From Candidatus Nitrosopumilus sp. (lineage in GTDB: Archaea; Thermoproteota; Nitrososphaeria; Nitrososphaerales; Nitrosopumilaceae): a stretch of 39,548 nt of DNA. The position numbers were made by a program, and so were the translations under genes. Below, piece after piece: positions 7,822 through 15,700 of this stretch. The DNA is taken from positions 1-39,548 of the forward strand of contig JAOTTS010000020.1 of NCBI GenBank assembly GCA_029864335.1, read 5' to 3'. How positions within the stretch are numbered: the first letter of the stretch is position 1; every line of letters starts with the position of its first letter. Below the pieces are notes generated by a model, which had not been told where the DNA came from, made no database searches, and was given only the letters and a program-made list of their open reading frames with translations.

Positions 7822-8792
7822 CTTTAACAAAAAAATCTGATGGGATTTACATTGAAAACTCATGTATTGATGTACTTGATGAAATCGATGCTGTAATATT
7901 TGATTGTGATGGTGTTTTAATTGATATTACAAAATCATATGATTTGACAATCATTAAAACTACTAAATACATCTTGGAGACTTATGGAAAAATTAACGAC
8001 TCTATAGATATTGATTTTAAAATTATTGATGGTTTCAAATCCACTGGTGGATTCAATGATGAAGTTGATCTCACATACGCTGCAATAATTTCTCTAGTAG
8101 CAGCAAAAAAATTACAAAAAGATCCATCTAGTTTTATTTTTGATGTAATTCAAAATTCTGATTCCACTGGTATTGAATCTGTAGAAAAATATTTGGAAAA
8201 CCTAACTGATATATCTGAAATCAAAAAACAATTATCCTATCCTGGCCTACATCATGAAAATATTTTATATCAAAATTTTGATCAAATTTTTTATGGCCCC
8301 AAATTGTATCAAAATTTATTTGGAAAACAATCAAAATTTACTGCTCCTGGTTTAATAGAACAAGATGATGTGATTTTAAATGATTCTTTACTTGAAAAAT
8401 TGCAAAACAAATTTGACTCAAAAATTGCAATGGTGACTGGTAGAGGAAAAGAATCAGTTAGCTACTCATTAAAGGAATTATTGTATAAATTTGATTTAAA
8501 AAATTCAGCATTCCTAGAAGATGAATCACGAGAACTTGCAAAACCTAATCCTAAATCTCTTTTGGATTCAATTAGTGGGATGAATAGTGTCTGTACATTA
8601 TATGTTGGGGATTCAATGGAAGATTTTATCATGGCAAAAAAAGCTACCGATTTGGGACACAAAACTATTTTCTGTGGAATAATAGGTACTAGTAAAAATC
8701 CTAAAGAAAAACTTGAATTATTTGAGAAAAATGGTGCTATTCTACTATTAGACTCAATTAAATTACTTCCAAAGGTATTAAATTTAGAATAG
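7818..8792 (+). CDS. HAD-family phosphatase in the his operon (candidate histidinol-phosphatase)
   Basis: 324 residues. All four HAD motifs are visible: FDCDGVLID with D29/D31 (nucleophile and acid), MVTGRG (Thr about 206), the lysine in LAKPNPKSL (about K242) and YVGDSMEDF (acidic, about 263-271). The long insert between motifs I and II (about 40-200) would be the cap domain that sets specificity. It begins inside the hisC stop (ATGA overlap) and lies 26 nt before hisB. Every other step between PRPP and histidine except hisE has a gene here, but no HisN/PHP/HisB-N histidinol-phosphatase is seen, so this enzyme probably fills that step. The general family is certain; the substrate is inference. 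Confidence 0.88.
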   Translation: MTLTKKSDGIYIENSCIDVLDEIDAVIFDCDGVLIDITKSYDLTIIKTTKYILETYGKINDSIDIDFKIIDGFKSTGGFNDEVDLTYAAIISLVAAKKLQKDPSSFIFDVIQNSDSTGIESVEKYLENLTDISEIKKQLSYPGLHHENILYQNFDQIFYGPKLYQNLFGKQSKFTAPGLIEQDDVILNDSLLEKLQNKFDSKIAMVTGRGKESVSYSLKELLYKFDLKNSAFLEDESRELAKPNPKSLLDSISGMNSVCTLYVGDSMEDFIMAKKATDLGHKTIFCGIIGTSKNPKEKLELFEKNGAILLLDSIKLLPKVLNLE

Positions 8793-8818
8793 GGAAAATT
8801 CTATAGTCTGAGAGAGAT

Positions 8819-9406
8819 ATGGTCACCCGAAAAGCATCAATAAATCGAAATACCAAAGAAACTAGCGTTCAAGTATCTGTAAATATAGATGGATTTGGAA
8901 AAACAAACATCAAAACTGGTATTAATTTTCTTGATCACCTGATTGTATCTTTTGGAAAACATGGTATGATGGATTTAAAGATTAATGCAAAATCAAATGA
9001 TGGAATTGAACATCATCTAATTGAAGATACAGCAATTACACTAGGACAAGCAATTGATAAAGCAATGGGGTCAAGAATCGGAATTACAAGATTCAGCTAT
9101 GCTTCAGTTCCCATGGATGAATCTTTAGCTGAAGCATCAATTGATTTGATAAAGCGTCCATTTTGGAAATCAATTCTATTAATTAAGCGAAATAAAATTG
9201 AAGATGTCTCAAAAGAAGATCTTGAGCATTTTTTTCAATCATTACTACAAAATCTTAACAGCTGCATCCACCTTACTGTAAAGTATGGAGATAATGATCA
9301 CCACAAAGTTGAAGCTGCAATTAAATCACTTGCTGTTGCATTTAGAAAAGCATCTACAATAGATAAAAAACAAAAAGGAATTCCAAGTACCAAAGGTTCA
9401 ATGTAA
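8819..9406 (+). CDS. hisB: Imidazoleglycerol-phosphate dehydratase
   Basis: 195 residues, the usual monofunctional length with no phosphatase domain. Dehydrates imidazoleglycerol phosphate to imidazole-acetol phosphate using two Mn ions. Metal-binding motifs [17 protein letters not shown] (about 61-77) and [19 protein letters not shown] (about 160-178) are present, with [13 protein letters not shown] near residue 40. Its TAA stop shares one base with the hisH start. The lack of a fused phosphatase domain is why the preceding HAD gene matters. Confidence 0.96.
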   Translation: MVTRKASINRNTKETSVQVSVNIDGFGKTNIKTGINFLDHLIVSFGKHGMMDLKINAKSNDGIEHHLIEDTAITLGQAIDKAMGSRIGITRFSYASVPMDESLAEASIDLIKRPFWKSILLIKRNKIEDVSKEDLEHFFQSLLQNLNSCIHLTVKYGDNDHHKVEAAIKSLAVAFRKASTIDKKQKGIPSTKGSM

Positions 9407-10011
9407 TGGTTAGTGTAGCAATTTTTGATTATGGAGCAGGCAATATTTTCAGCTTGAAAAATTCTTTAGAAAAGGCAGATGCTACAGTTAATGTAATAAC
9501 AAACTTTGATGAACCTAACAAATATTCTGGTCTTTTACTTCCGGGTGTAGGGAATTTTGATCCTGCCATAAAGAGTATTCGGAATTACTCTAAAACTGAA
9601 TTTCATGATTATGTATCTGGTATGCCTGTACTTGGAATTTGTCTTGGAATGGAAATGTTTTTTGAAAAGAGTGAAGAAGGAAAAGAAAAGGGATTGAATG
9701 TTATTGATGGTGAAGTAATTGTACTACCACCATCTCTGAAAGTTCCACATATGGGATGGAATGATCTTGAAATTAAAAAATCAGGAAAAATTCTTGAAGA
9801 TGTTGAAAATGGTTCATGGGTTTACTTTGTACACTCTTACAGAGTTAAACCAAGTTCAGATGATGTGATTACTGCTGTTTCTGATTATGGAATAAAAATT
9901 CCAGCCGTAGTTGAACAAGATAATTTTATTGGCACTCAATTTCATCCAGAAAAATCAAGCTCTGTCGGAAAAATAATGATTAAAAATTTTCTTAATTTGT
10001 GTAAAAAATGA
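9406..10011 (+). CDS. hisH: Imidazole glycerol phosphate synthase, glutamine amidotransferase subunit
   Basis: 201 residues, class I glutamine amidotransferase. Supplies ammonia to HisF. The nucleophile elbow GICLGMEMFF (Cys about 78) and the C-terminal catalytic pair in GTQFHPEKSS are intact, as is the N-terminal FDYGAGNIFSLKNSL. Overlaps hisB by one base and hisA by four. Works as a heterodimer with the hisF product three genes' width downstream. Confidence 0.95.
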   Translation: MVSVAIFDYGAGNIFSLKNSLEKADATVNVITNFDEPNKYSGLLLPGVGNFDPAIKSIRNYSKTEFHDYVSGMPVLGICLGMEMFFEKSEEGKEKGLNVIDGEVIVLPPSLKVPHMGWNDLEIKKSGKILEDVENGSWVYFVHSYRVKPSSDDVITAVSDYGIKIPAVVEQDNFIGTQFHPEKSSSVGKIMIKNFLNLCKK

Positions 10012-10715
10012 AAATTATACCTGCAATTGATCTAATGGATGGACAAGTAGTTCGACTTTACAAGGGTGATCCAAAACAAAAAACAGTATATCGTGGCAAT
10101 CCTGTAGAAATTGCAAAAAAATGGGAATCTAATGGTGCGGATATGTTGCATATAGTGGATTTGGATGCGACTTTAGGATTGGGTTCTAACATTTCTATTA
10201 TTAAGCAAATTCTAGAACAAGTAACAATTCCAGTTGAGGTTGCTGGAGGTTTAAGAGATGAATCATTGATTTTAGATCTAATCAAAATATGTGATAGAGT
10301 AGTAATTGGAACTTTGGCATTTAAAGACCAAAAATTACTAAAAAAATTACTCTTATCTTTAGGTGCTGAAAAAATTGTAATTTCTGTAGATCATAAAGAT
10401 GGTGAAATTGTAATACATGGATGGCAAGATAAAACTGGAATAAAATTAATTGATTCTATCAAGGAATTCCTTGAAATGGGTTTTACAGAATTTTTACTAA
10501 CAAATGTAAGTCGTGATGGAACTTTGGAAGGTCCTGACTTGGAATTTTTAGAACAGGCTTGTAATCTAGAGAACACAAACGTGATTGCAAGTGGTGGGAT
10601 ATCAAATGTTAATGATATTAAAGATGTTAAAGAAAAAAACCCATATGGAGTAATATTGGGAAAGGCTCTTTATGAAAATAAGATCACAATAGAGGAAGCA
10701 AAGAAAATATCATGA
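10008..10715 (+). CDS. hisA: ProFAR isomerase
   Basis: 235 residues, (beta/alpha)8 barrel. Isomerises ProFAR to PRFAR. The N-terminus [18 protein letters not shown] holds the catalytic Asp (about D8), and [16 protein letters not shown] (about 164-179) holds the second Asp of the duplicated half-barrel. The phosphate-binding loops VAGGLRD and ASGGISN are both present. ATGA overlaps link it with hisH before and hisF after. It is the internal-duplication sister of HisF. Confidence 0.95.
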   Translation: MKIIPAIDLMDGQVVRLYKGDPKQKTVYRGNPVEIAKKWESNGADMLHIVDLDATLGLGSNISIIKQILEQVTIPVEVAGGLRDESLILDLIKICDRVVIGTLAFKDQKLLKKLLLSLGAEKIVISVDHKDGEIVIHGWQDKTGIKLIDSIKEFLEMGFTEFLLTNVSRDGTLEGPDLEFLEQACNLENTNVIASGGISNVNDIKDVKEKNPYGVILGKALYENKITIEEAKKIS

Positions 10716-11515
10716 CATTAACAAAACGAATCATTCCTTGTCTTGATGTAAAAAATGGCAGAGTAGTAAAAGGACTCAATTTTGAATCCATAACCGATGC
10801 AGGTGATCCTGTTGAACTAGCTGCAAAATATAGTGATGAGGGTGCTGATGAATTAGTATTTTTAGATATTACTGCATCAGATGAACAAAGAGAGACAATC
10901 AAAGATTTAGTTAGAAATGTTGCATCCGTAATTGATATTCCATTTACTGTTGGCGGTGGCGTAAAATCATTGGATGATGCAAGAAACATTTTACTTAATG
11001 GCGCTGATAAGGTTGGTATCAATACAGGAGCAATAAAAAATCCCCGAATTATTACTGAACTAATGAAATTGTTTGGTCGTCAATGTATAGTAGTTGCAAT
11101 TGATGCTAAAAGAAATTATGATCTAAGAGATGGTGTAACTGTTTTTTCAGAAAATGGGAAGTCTTTTTGGTTTGAAGTATTCATTTTTGGTGGAAAAAAA
11201 GAAACTGGAATTGATGTAATACGATGGGCAAAAAAAGCAGATCGTTTAGGTGCTGGAGAAATTTTACTAACTAGTATTGATAGAGATGGCACAAAAGATG
11301 GTTATGATATTTTACTTACAAAATCAATCGTTGAGTCTGTATCTATTCCTGTAATTGCATCTGGTGGTTGTGGAAAACCTGATGATATGGTTAATGTCTT
11401 TACAGAATCAAACGTTGATGCAGCTTTAGCAGCTTCAATTTTTCACTATGATACGCATGGGGTAGAAGGGGTCAAAACATACCTAAAAGAAAAAGAAATT
11501 CCTGTAAGGTTATAA
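10712..11515 (+). CDS. hisF: Imidazole glycerol phosphate synthase, cyclase subunit
   Basis: 267 residues. Combines PRFAR with ammonia from HisH to give imidazoleglycerol phosphate and [20 protein letters not shown] (catalytic Asp about 11), VGGGVKS (phosphate site), [15 protein letters not shown] (second catalytic Asp) and [11 protein letters not shown] are all seen. About 10-15 residues longer than typical, with extra sequence around residues 135-165 ([19 protein letters not shown]). Starts in the hisA stop (ATGA) and is followed by hisI after 22 AT-rich bases. Confidence 0.95.
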   Translation: MTLTKRIIPCLDVKNGRVVKGLNFESITDAGDPVELAAKYSDEGADELVFLDITASDEQRETIKDLVRNVASVIDIPFTVGGGVKSLDDARNILLNGADKVGINTGAIKNPRIITELMKLFGRQCIVVAIDAKRNYDLRDGVTVFSENGKSFWFEVFIFGGKKETGIDVIRWAKKADRLGAGEILLTSIDRDGTKDGYDILLTKSIVESVSIPVIASGGCGKPDDMVNVFTESNVDAALAASIFHYDTHGVEGVKTYLKEKEIPVRL

Positions 11516-11537
11516 AACCTATTTTAAATTTAAAAAT

Positions 11538-11867
11538 ATGCAAAAATCAATTGATGATATCGATTTTGAGAAAAGTGGAGGTCTAGTTCCAGTAATTGTT
11601 CAAGATGCAAATACTAAAGATGTTTTGACTTTGGCTTATACCAATAAGGAATCTCTTGAGCTTGCAAAAAAAACTGGTAACTCTTGGTTTTGGAGTCGTT
11701 CAAGAAATAAACTTTGGATGAAAGGAGAAGAATCAGGCAATACTCAAAAAATTAAAGAAATATTAGTTGATTGCGACTTTGATGCAATAATTTATCTTGT
11801 TGAGCCATCTGGACCTGCATGTCATTTAGGTGAAAAAGTTTGCTTTCACAATAATTTAGAAAAATAA
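11538..11867 (+). CDS. hisI: Phosphoribosyl-AMP cyclohydrolase, monofunctional
   Basis: 109 residues. Opens the purine ring of phosphoribosyl-AMP (third step). The core WSRSRNKLWMKGEESGNTQ (about 52-70) and zinc cysteines in VDCDFDA and GPACHLGEKVCF are conserved. The protein ends right after the cyclohydrolase domain, so no HisE (pyrophosphohydrolase) domain is fused to it, and no separate hisE follows. Last gene of the operon; its stop is one base from the stop of a convergent gene, with a small hairpin across the junction. Confidence 0.95.
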   Translation: MQKSIDDIDFEKSGGLVPVIVQDANTKDVLTLAYTNKESLELAKKTGNSWFWSRSRNKLWMKGEESGNTQKIKEILVDCDFDAIIYLVEPSGPACHLGEKVCFHNNLEK

Positions 11868-11885
11868 ATCAACATACTGGTTGAT
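11868..11885. terminator. Bidirectional terminator-like hairpin
   Basis: ATCAAC-(ATACTG)-GTTGAT is a perfect 6-bp inverted repeat just after the hisI stop that also includes the stop region of the convergent gene. T-rich sequence follows in both directions. The stem is short and AT-biased, so it is only a candidate; archaeal termination may need only the T tract. Confidence 0.4.
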
Positions 11886-12447
11886 AACTTTCTTCTTCTC
11901 CAGGAAGAATATCTTCCGTAATTTTAAATTCTAGATTTGTGTAGTTTGTTCCCCTAAAAACAACTCGCCAATCTCCAATAAGATCATCTACTGTACAATA
12001 ACCTCTAGTTTTGGCAAGCTGTGGTTCTACATAATAATTGAAAGCGGATTTTGTTGAACCATCAAATGGAATCGTATTGTATACAGAATAATGTGTGCTG
12101 TTTAATGGTCTAAGAAATACAGCCTGTCCTTTTTCATCATAGCTTAATCCACCAATTCTCAGAAAAATTTTCTCTCCTAATACATATTTACTACGATCAA
12201 TTTGAAAAGGCCCTGAAGTAATCCACTCTCTTGGTTTAGGCGAATATTCATTTTCTAAATTTATTTTTTCAATCTCATCTAATTTTTCCTGAACTTCTAA
12301 GGTGTTGTCTTCACTTGGTATTAATTCCTTGTCCAAGACATCCTCAACTTCCATCGAATCTGATTTTTCATTTGGAATCATTATCACTATTGCTATTATT
12401 AATGCCACAATACCTATTGAAATGCTTATTTTTCCAGTATTTTTCAT
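11869..12447 (-). CDS. Small membrane-anchored extracellular protein of unknown function
   Basis: 192 residues. A short basic N-terminus is followed by a hydrophobic segment at about 7-25, then an acidic linker (about 29-70, rich in E and D) and a compact domain from about 70 to the C-terminal Cys. The domain starts with PREWITSGPFQIDRSKYVLGE and looks beta-rich, in the style of Ig-like surface proteins; the segment SKYVLGEKIFLRIGGL resembles the strand pattern of archaeal envelope domains. Two cysteines (in GYCTVDD and the final residue) could pair outside the cell. I do not recognise a function. Convergent with hisI. Confidence 0.75.
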   Translation of the reverse strand: MKNTGKISISIGIVALIIAIVIMIPNEKSDSMEVEDVLDKELIPSEDNTLEVQEKLDEIEKINLENEYSPKPREWITSGPFQIDRSKYVLGEKIFLRIGGLSYDEKGQAVFLRPLNSTHYSVYNTIPFDGSTKSAFNYYVEPQLAKTRGYCTVDDLIGDWRVVFRGTNYTNLEFKITEDILPGEEESYQPVC

Positions 12448-12613
12448 TGATAGGGTTTTTTCTAAAATATCTAAAAACCTTCCTCATAACTAAGAAGTTT
12501 CAATAAAATCTATTTCTCTTAAATTTTTATCAATTTTGAATAATCTATACCCATTTTTTATAAATTCACCAAAAAAATTACACTATATTTTTATCGACTG
12601 AAATTAAGTATTA

Positions 12614-12621
12614 CTTATATT
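12614..12621 (+). promoter_or_regulatory. TATA-like box for threonine synthase
   Basis: CTTATATT is centred about 25 nt before ATG 12642, implying a leaderless transcript that probably also covers the MoaD-E1 fusion gene two bases downstream. Confidence 0.5.
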
Positions 12622-12641
12622 GATATTAGGATTTTTTATCT

Positions 12642-13880
12642 ATGTTATTAAAGGAAAAATTGATCTTGACTAGGACATCACTCCAATGCAGAGAATGTAA
12701 AAAAGACTATGATACTGCCTTCAAGTATGTCTGTGATGAGTGTTTTGGACCCCTTGATGTAAAATATAATTTTCCTAAAATTACAAAGGATACATTTTCT
12801 AACCGTGAGCACACCTATTGGAGATATTTTGAATTGTTGCCAATAGAGAACAGATCAAATATTGTCAGTATTGGCGCAGGAATGACTCCTCTCATCAAGG
12901 CCGATAACCTTGGGAAAAAGTTAGGACTAAACAATCTTTACATCAAAAATGATTCTGTAAATCCAACATTCTCATTCAAAGATAGACCTGCCGGAGTTGC
13001 AATATCCAAGGCCAAGGAATTTGGATTATCATCTGTTGGATGTGCTTCTACTGGTAATTTAGCATCTGCAACTGCAGCACATGCAGCAAAAGCTGGATTG
13101 CCATGTCATGTATTTGCACCAAGTGATATTGAGATGGCAAAAATTGCACAGGCATTGTCTTATGGTGCAAACTACATCGCAGTAGATGGAACATATGATG
13201 ATGCAAATAGAATTGCTGCACAAATTGGTGATAGCAAGGGAATGGGAATAGTGAACATCAACATGCGCTCTCACTATGTAGAAGGCTCCAAGACATTTGC
13301 GTTTGAAGTTGCAGAACAACTTGATTGGCAGGTACCTGATCAAGTGATAGTTCCAGTAGGAAGTGGCGCCATGCTTAATGCAATTTGTAAAGGATTTGAA
13401 GAATTAGGAACAGTTTCATTGCTTGATAATGTTTCTAATATGCACATTATTGCAGCACAACCACATGGATGTGCACCGATCGTTGATGCATTTAAGAAAA
13501 ACTCCAAAGAGGTAATCCCAGTTGAAAATCCTGATACTGTTGCTAAGAGCTTGGCAATAGGTGATCCTGGGGATGGAAGGTATGTGTTAAAACGATTAGC
13601 ACAATACAGTGGATTTGCAGAAGAATGTAACAACAAAGAAATTTTAGATGCAATATTACTTTTGGCTCATACTGAAGGGATCTTTACTGAACCTGCAGGA
13701 GGCGTATCTATATCTGTCTTGCAAAAGATGGTTGAACAAGGAAAGATTGACAAAAACGATAAGGTGGTATGCTATGTTACAGGCAATGGCCTAAAGGCTA
13801 CCGAATCCATCATGGAAGTTTTGGAAAAGCCCAAAGTAATGAAAGCAGACATAGCAGAAATTTCGGCGGTAGTAAATTAA
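12642..13880 (+). CDS. thrC: Threonine synthase
   Basis: 412 residues. Fold-type II PLP enzyme converting O-phosphohomoserine to threonine. An N-terminal zinc ribbon (C16, C19, C31, C34 in LQCREC and VCDEC) is typical of the archaeal/plant-like ThrC group. The PLP lysine is K113 in NPTFSFKDRPAG; the Asn loop ASTGNLASATAAHAAKAG and the phosphate loop VPVGSGAM follow, and the C-terminal YVTGNGLKATE matches. The next gene starts after one base, suggesting co-transcription with a sulfur-carrier activation protein. A related PLP reaction using phosphohomoserine or phosphoserine with protein thiocarboxylate cannot be excluded, but the motifs favour ThrC. Confidence 0.93.
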   Translation: MLLKEKLILTRTSLQCRECKKDYDTAFKYVCDECFGPLDVKYNFPKITKDTFSNREHTYWRYFELLPIENRSNIVSIGAGMTPLIKADNLGKKLGLNNLYIKNDSVNPTFSFKDRPAGVAISKAKEFGLSSVGCASTGNLASATAAHAAKAGLPCHVFAPSDIEMAKIAQALSYGANYIAVDGTYDDANRIAAQIGDSKGMGIVNINMRSHYVEGSKTFAFEVAEQLDWQVPDQVIVPVGSGAMLNAICKGFEELGTVSLLDNVSNMHIIAAQPHGCAPIVDAFKKNSKEVIPVENPDTVAKSLAIGDPGDGRYVLKRLAQYSGFAEECNNKEILDAILLLAHTEGIFTEPAGGVSISVLQKMVEQGKIDKNDKVVCYVTGNGLKATESIMEVLEKPKVMKADIAEISAVVN

Positions 13881-13881
13881 A

Positions 13882-15225
13882 ATGGCAAATATCACATTTA
13901 CCATTCCCTCAATACTTAATCAGGGGGGAGGTGAGAAGAAAATAGAAGTTTCAGCCAACTCTATACAAGATGCATTTGTAAAAATTTCTGAAATGATGGG
14001 TGATGATTTTAAGAGACGAGTATTGGAAAGCAACGGAACTCCACGTTCGTTGATTAACATCTACATCAATGGAAAGAATGCAAAGTTTTCTGGCGGCATG
14101 CAAACTACTCTGAAAGATGGTGATGATGTCTATCTCTTACCTGCAGTTGCTGGCGGTTCAGAAGAATTATCTTCAAAAGAACTTGATAGATTCTCAAGGC
14201 AGGTAATGCTTGAAGAGATTGGATATAATGGGCAACTAAAGCTAAAGAATGCCAAAGTTTGTGTTGTTGGAGTTGGTGGACTTGGAAATCCAATAACGTC
14301 AAGACTAGCTGCGATGGGAGTTGGTGTTTTAAGAATTGTTGACAGAGATATAATTGAATTATCTAATCTGCATAGACAAACTCTGTTTGATGAAGATGAT
14401 GTAGGACAAGTCAAAGTAGAAGTAGCTGCAAAAAAACTAAAAAAACTAAATCCTGATTGTAATATAGAAGCATTGGCAGTCTCTGTCAATGATTATACTG
14501 CACTTGAAGTTGTTGAAGGATGTGATGTTATAATTGATGCACTTGATAGTGTTAATGCAAGATATGCATTAAACAAGGCATGTGTGAAGTTTGGAATACC
14601 ATTTGTTACAGGTGCTGCAGTAGGAGTTTCTGGACAGATATTTACAATACTTCCAAGAATCAGTGCATGTTATCACTGTATGTTCCCTGAATTAGATGAG
14701 GATTCTATGCCTACCTGTAGTATTGAAGGTGTACATCCTTCCATTTTATCTATAGTTGGAGGTATTGAAGTGGCAGAAGCTGTAAAAGTGATTCTAGGTA
14801 AAAAACCAAGCTTGTCCGAGAAAATCCTACATATCGATATTGAAAATTTAGACTTTACTAACACCCGTACATTTAGAGCAGAAGAATGCCCTGTTTGTGG
14901 TACGGGTAAAACCAAAGAAATAGTAAAAGAAGAATTAATTCTAGAGGAACTATGTGGTAGGAATAGAGGGAAGAGAACTTTTTCTATTACCCCAACTAGT
15001 ACTTTTGATCTTGATGTTGATAGCGTAACTAATACTGCAAAAGAACAAGGATTTCTAGTTGAAAATCAAGGTGAATTGGGATTATCTCTTCGAACAAATG
15101 AAATCTCAGTCAGTTTCATGAAAAAAGGTTCTGCAGTAGTTGTTGGACCAAAAGATGAGTCTGAAGCTATTTTGTTATATAATTATTTGCTTGGAAAAAA
15201 GACAATCAAAAAAACAGCAAATTAA
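13882..15225 (+). CDS. MoaD-like/E1-like (MoeB/ThiF) fusion protein
   Basis: 447 residues with three parts. Residues 1-92 are a ubiquitin-like MoaD/ThiS-type domain ending in the expected double glycine (LLPAVAGG, G91-G92). Residues about 97-345 are a full E1-like adenylyltransferase: GVGGLGNPITSRLAAMGVG nucleotide loop, LSNLHRQTLF, catalytic Cys in MPTCSIEGVHPS, and two zinc Cys pairs (CYHC, CPVC). Residues about 350-447 are an extra C-terminal domain that I cannot name. E1 enzymes adenylate the C-terminal glycine of the carrier; here that glycine is internal, so it must be cut free, be non-functional, or the E1 must serve a separate carrier. Adjacent to thrC, which suggests a role in sulfur amino acid or cofactor sulfur supply (inference). 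Confidence 0.9.
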   Translation: MANITFTIPSILNQGGGEKKIEVSANSIQDAFVKISEMMGDDFKRRVLESNGTPRSLINIYINGKNAKFSGGMQTTLKDGDDVYLLPAVAGGSEELSSKELDRFSRQVMLEEIGYNGQLKLKNAKVCVVGVGGLGNPITSRLAAMGVGVLRIVDRDIIELSNLHRQTLFDEDDVGQVKVEVAAKKLKKLNPDCNIEALAVSVNDYTALEVVEGCDVIIDALDSVNARYALNKACVKFGIPFVTGAAVGVSGQIFTILPRISACYHCMFPELDEDSMPTCSIEGVHPSILSIVGGIEVAEAVKVILGKKPSLSEKILHIDIENLDFTNTRTFRAEECPVCGTGKTKEIVKEELILEELCGRNRGKRTFSITPTSTFDLDVDSVTNTAKEQGFLVENQGELGLSLRTNEISVSFMKKGSAVVVGPKDESEAILLYNYLLGKKTIKKTAN

Positions 15226-15229
15226 ATAT
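15222..15229 (+). promoter_or_regulatory. TATA-like box for the 15254 gene
   Basis: TTAAATAT is centred about 28 nt before GTG 15254 and overlaps the stop of the preceding gene. It supports GTG 15254 over the far upstream in-frame ATG at 15140 that lies inside the fusion gene. Confidence 0.4.
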
Positions 15230-15253
15230 CATACTCGACCTGATAATTATTTT

Positions 15254-15700
15254 GTGAACAAATTTGTAATCTTAGGAATTATCCTTCTTGTATTAATACC
15301 ATTAATAGATAATTCTTTTAGTTCATTTCAAACTGAAATTGGTGATGACATTTTTATTTTTGTACAAACCAGTGTTAAAAATTCTGATGGTCAACTAGTG
15401 GCATATCTTGAATCCTCAAAATTTACTAATCTAAATCAATCTGCACTTAATTCGTTCTTGAATTTTGAGGCATCTGGTGACAATGATCCTATAGCAACAA
15501 TTAATGATAAACAATTCCAAATAATAAGAAGAGTACAAACTCAATTATTTAGTTCTGAAAAATTGGTGGCAAGTACCAACTTATTTGATAATGTAGATGG
15601 AAAACCAGTGCTTCTTGCAAGGTTTGCTCACGATGGATATACTGTAATTTCAGGTGATACTTTAGAGTCAGTGTGGACTTTTATCCGACCTGCTTCTTAG
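15254..15700 (+). CDS. Small anchored extracellular protein, unknown function
   Basis: 148 residues from GTG. One hydrophobic segment (VILGIILLVLIPLI, about residues 5-18) is followed by about 125 residues without further membrane segments, so the body likely faces outward. The body contains DDIFIFVQTSVKNSDGQLVAY and ends in DTLESVWTFIRPAS. I do not recognise a family; short anchored proteins like this are frequent in Thaumarchaeota. The frame can be extended to an ATG at 15140, but that would overlap 86 bases of the upstream gene and place the membrane segment internally. The last 20 bases overlap the convergent membrane-protein gene. Confidence 0.65.
   Translation: MNKFVILGIILLVLIPLIDNSFSSFQTEIGDDIFIFVQTSVKNSDGQLVAYLESSKFTNLNQSALNSFLNFEASGDNDPIATINDKQFQIIRRVQTQLFSSEKLVASTNLFDNVDGKPVLLARFAHDGYTVISGDTLESVWTFIRPAS

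Noticed and set aside
15140-15253. Longer start (ATG 15140) for the small anchored protein
   Set aside because: It would lie within the preceding gene for 86 bases and put the hydrophobic signal segment about 40 residues from the N-terminus.
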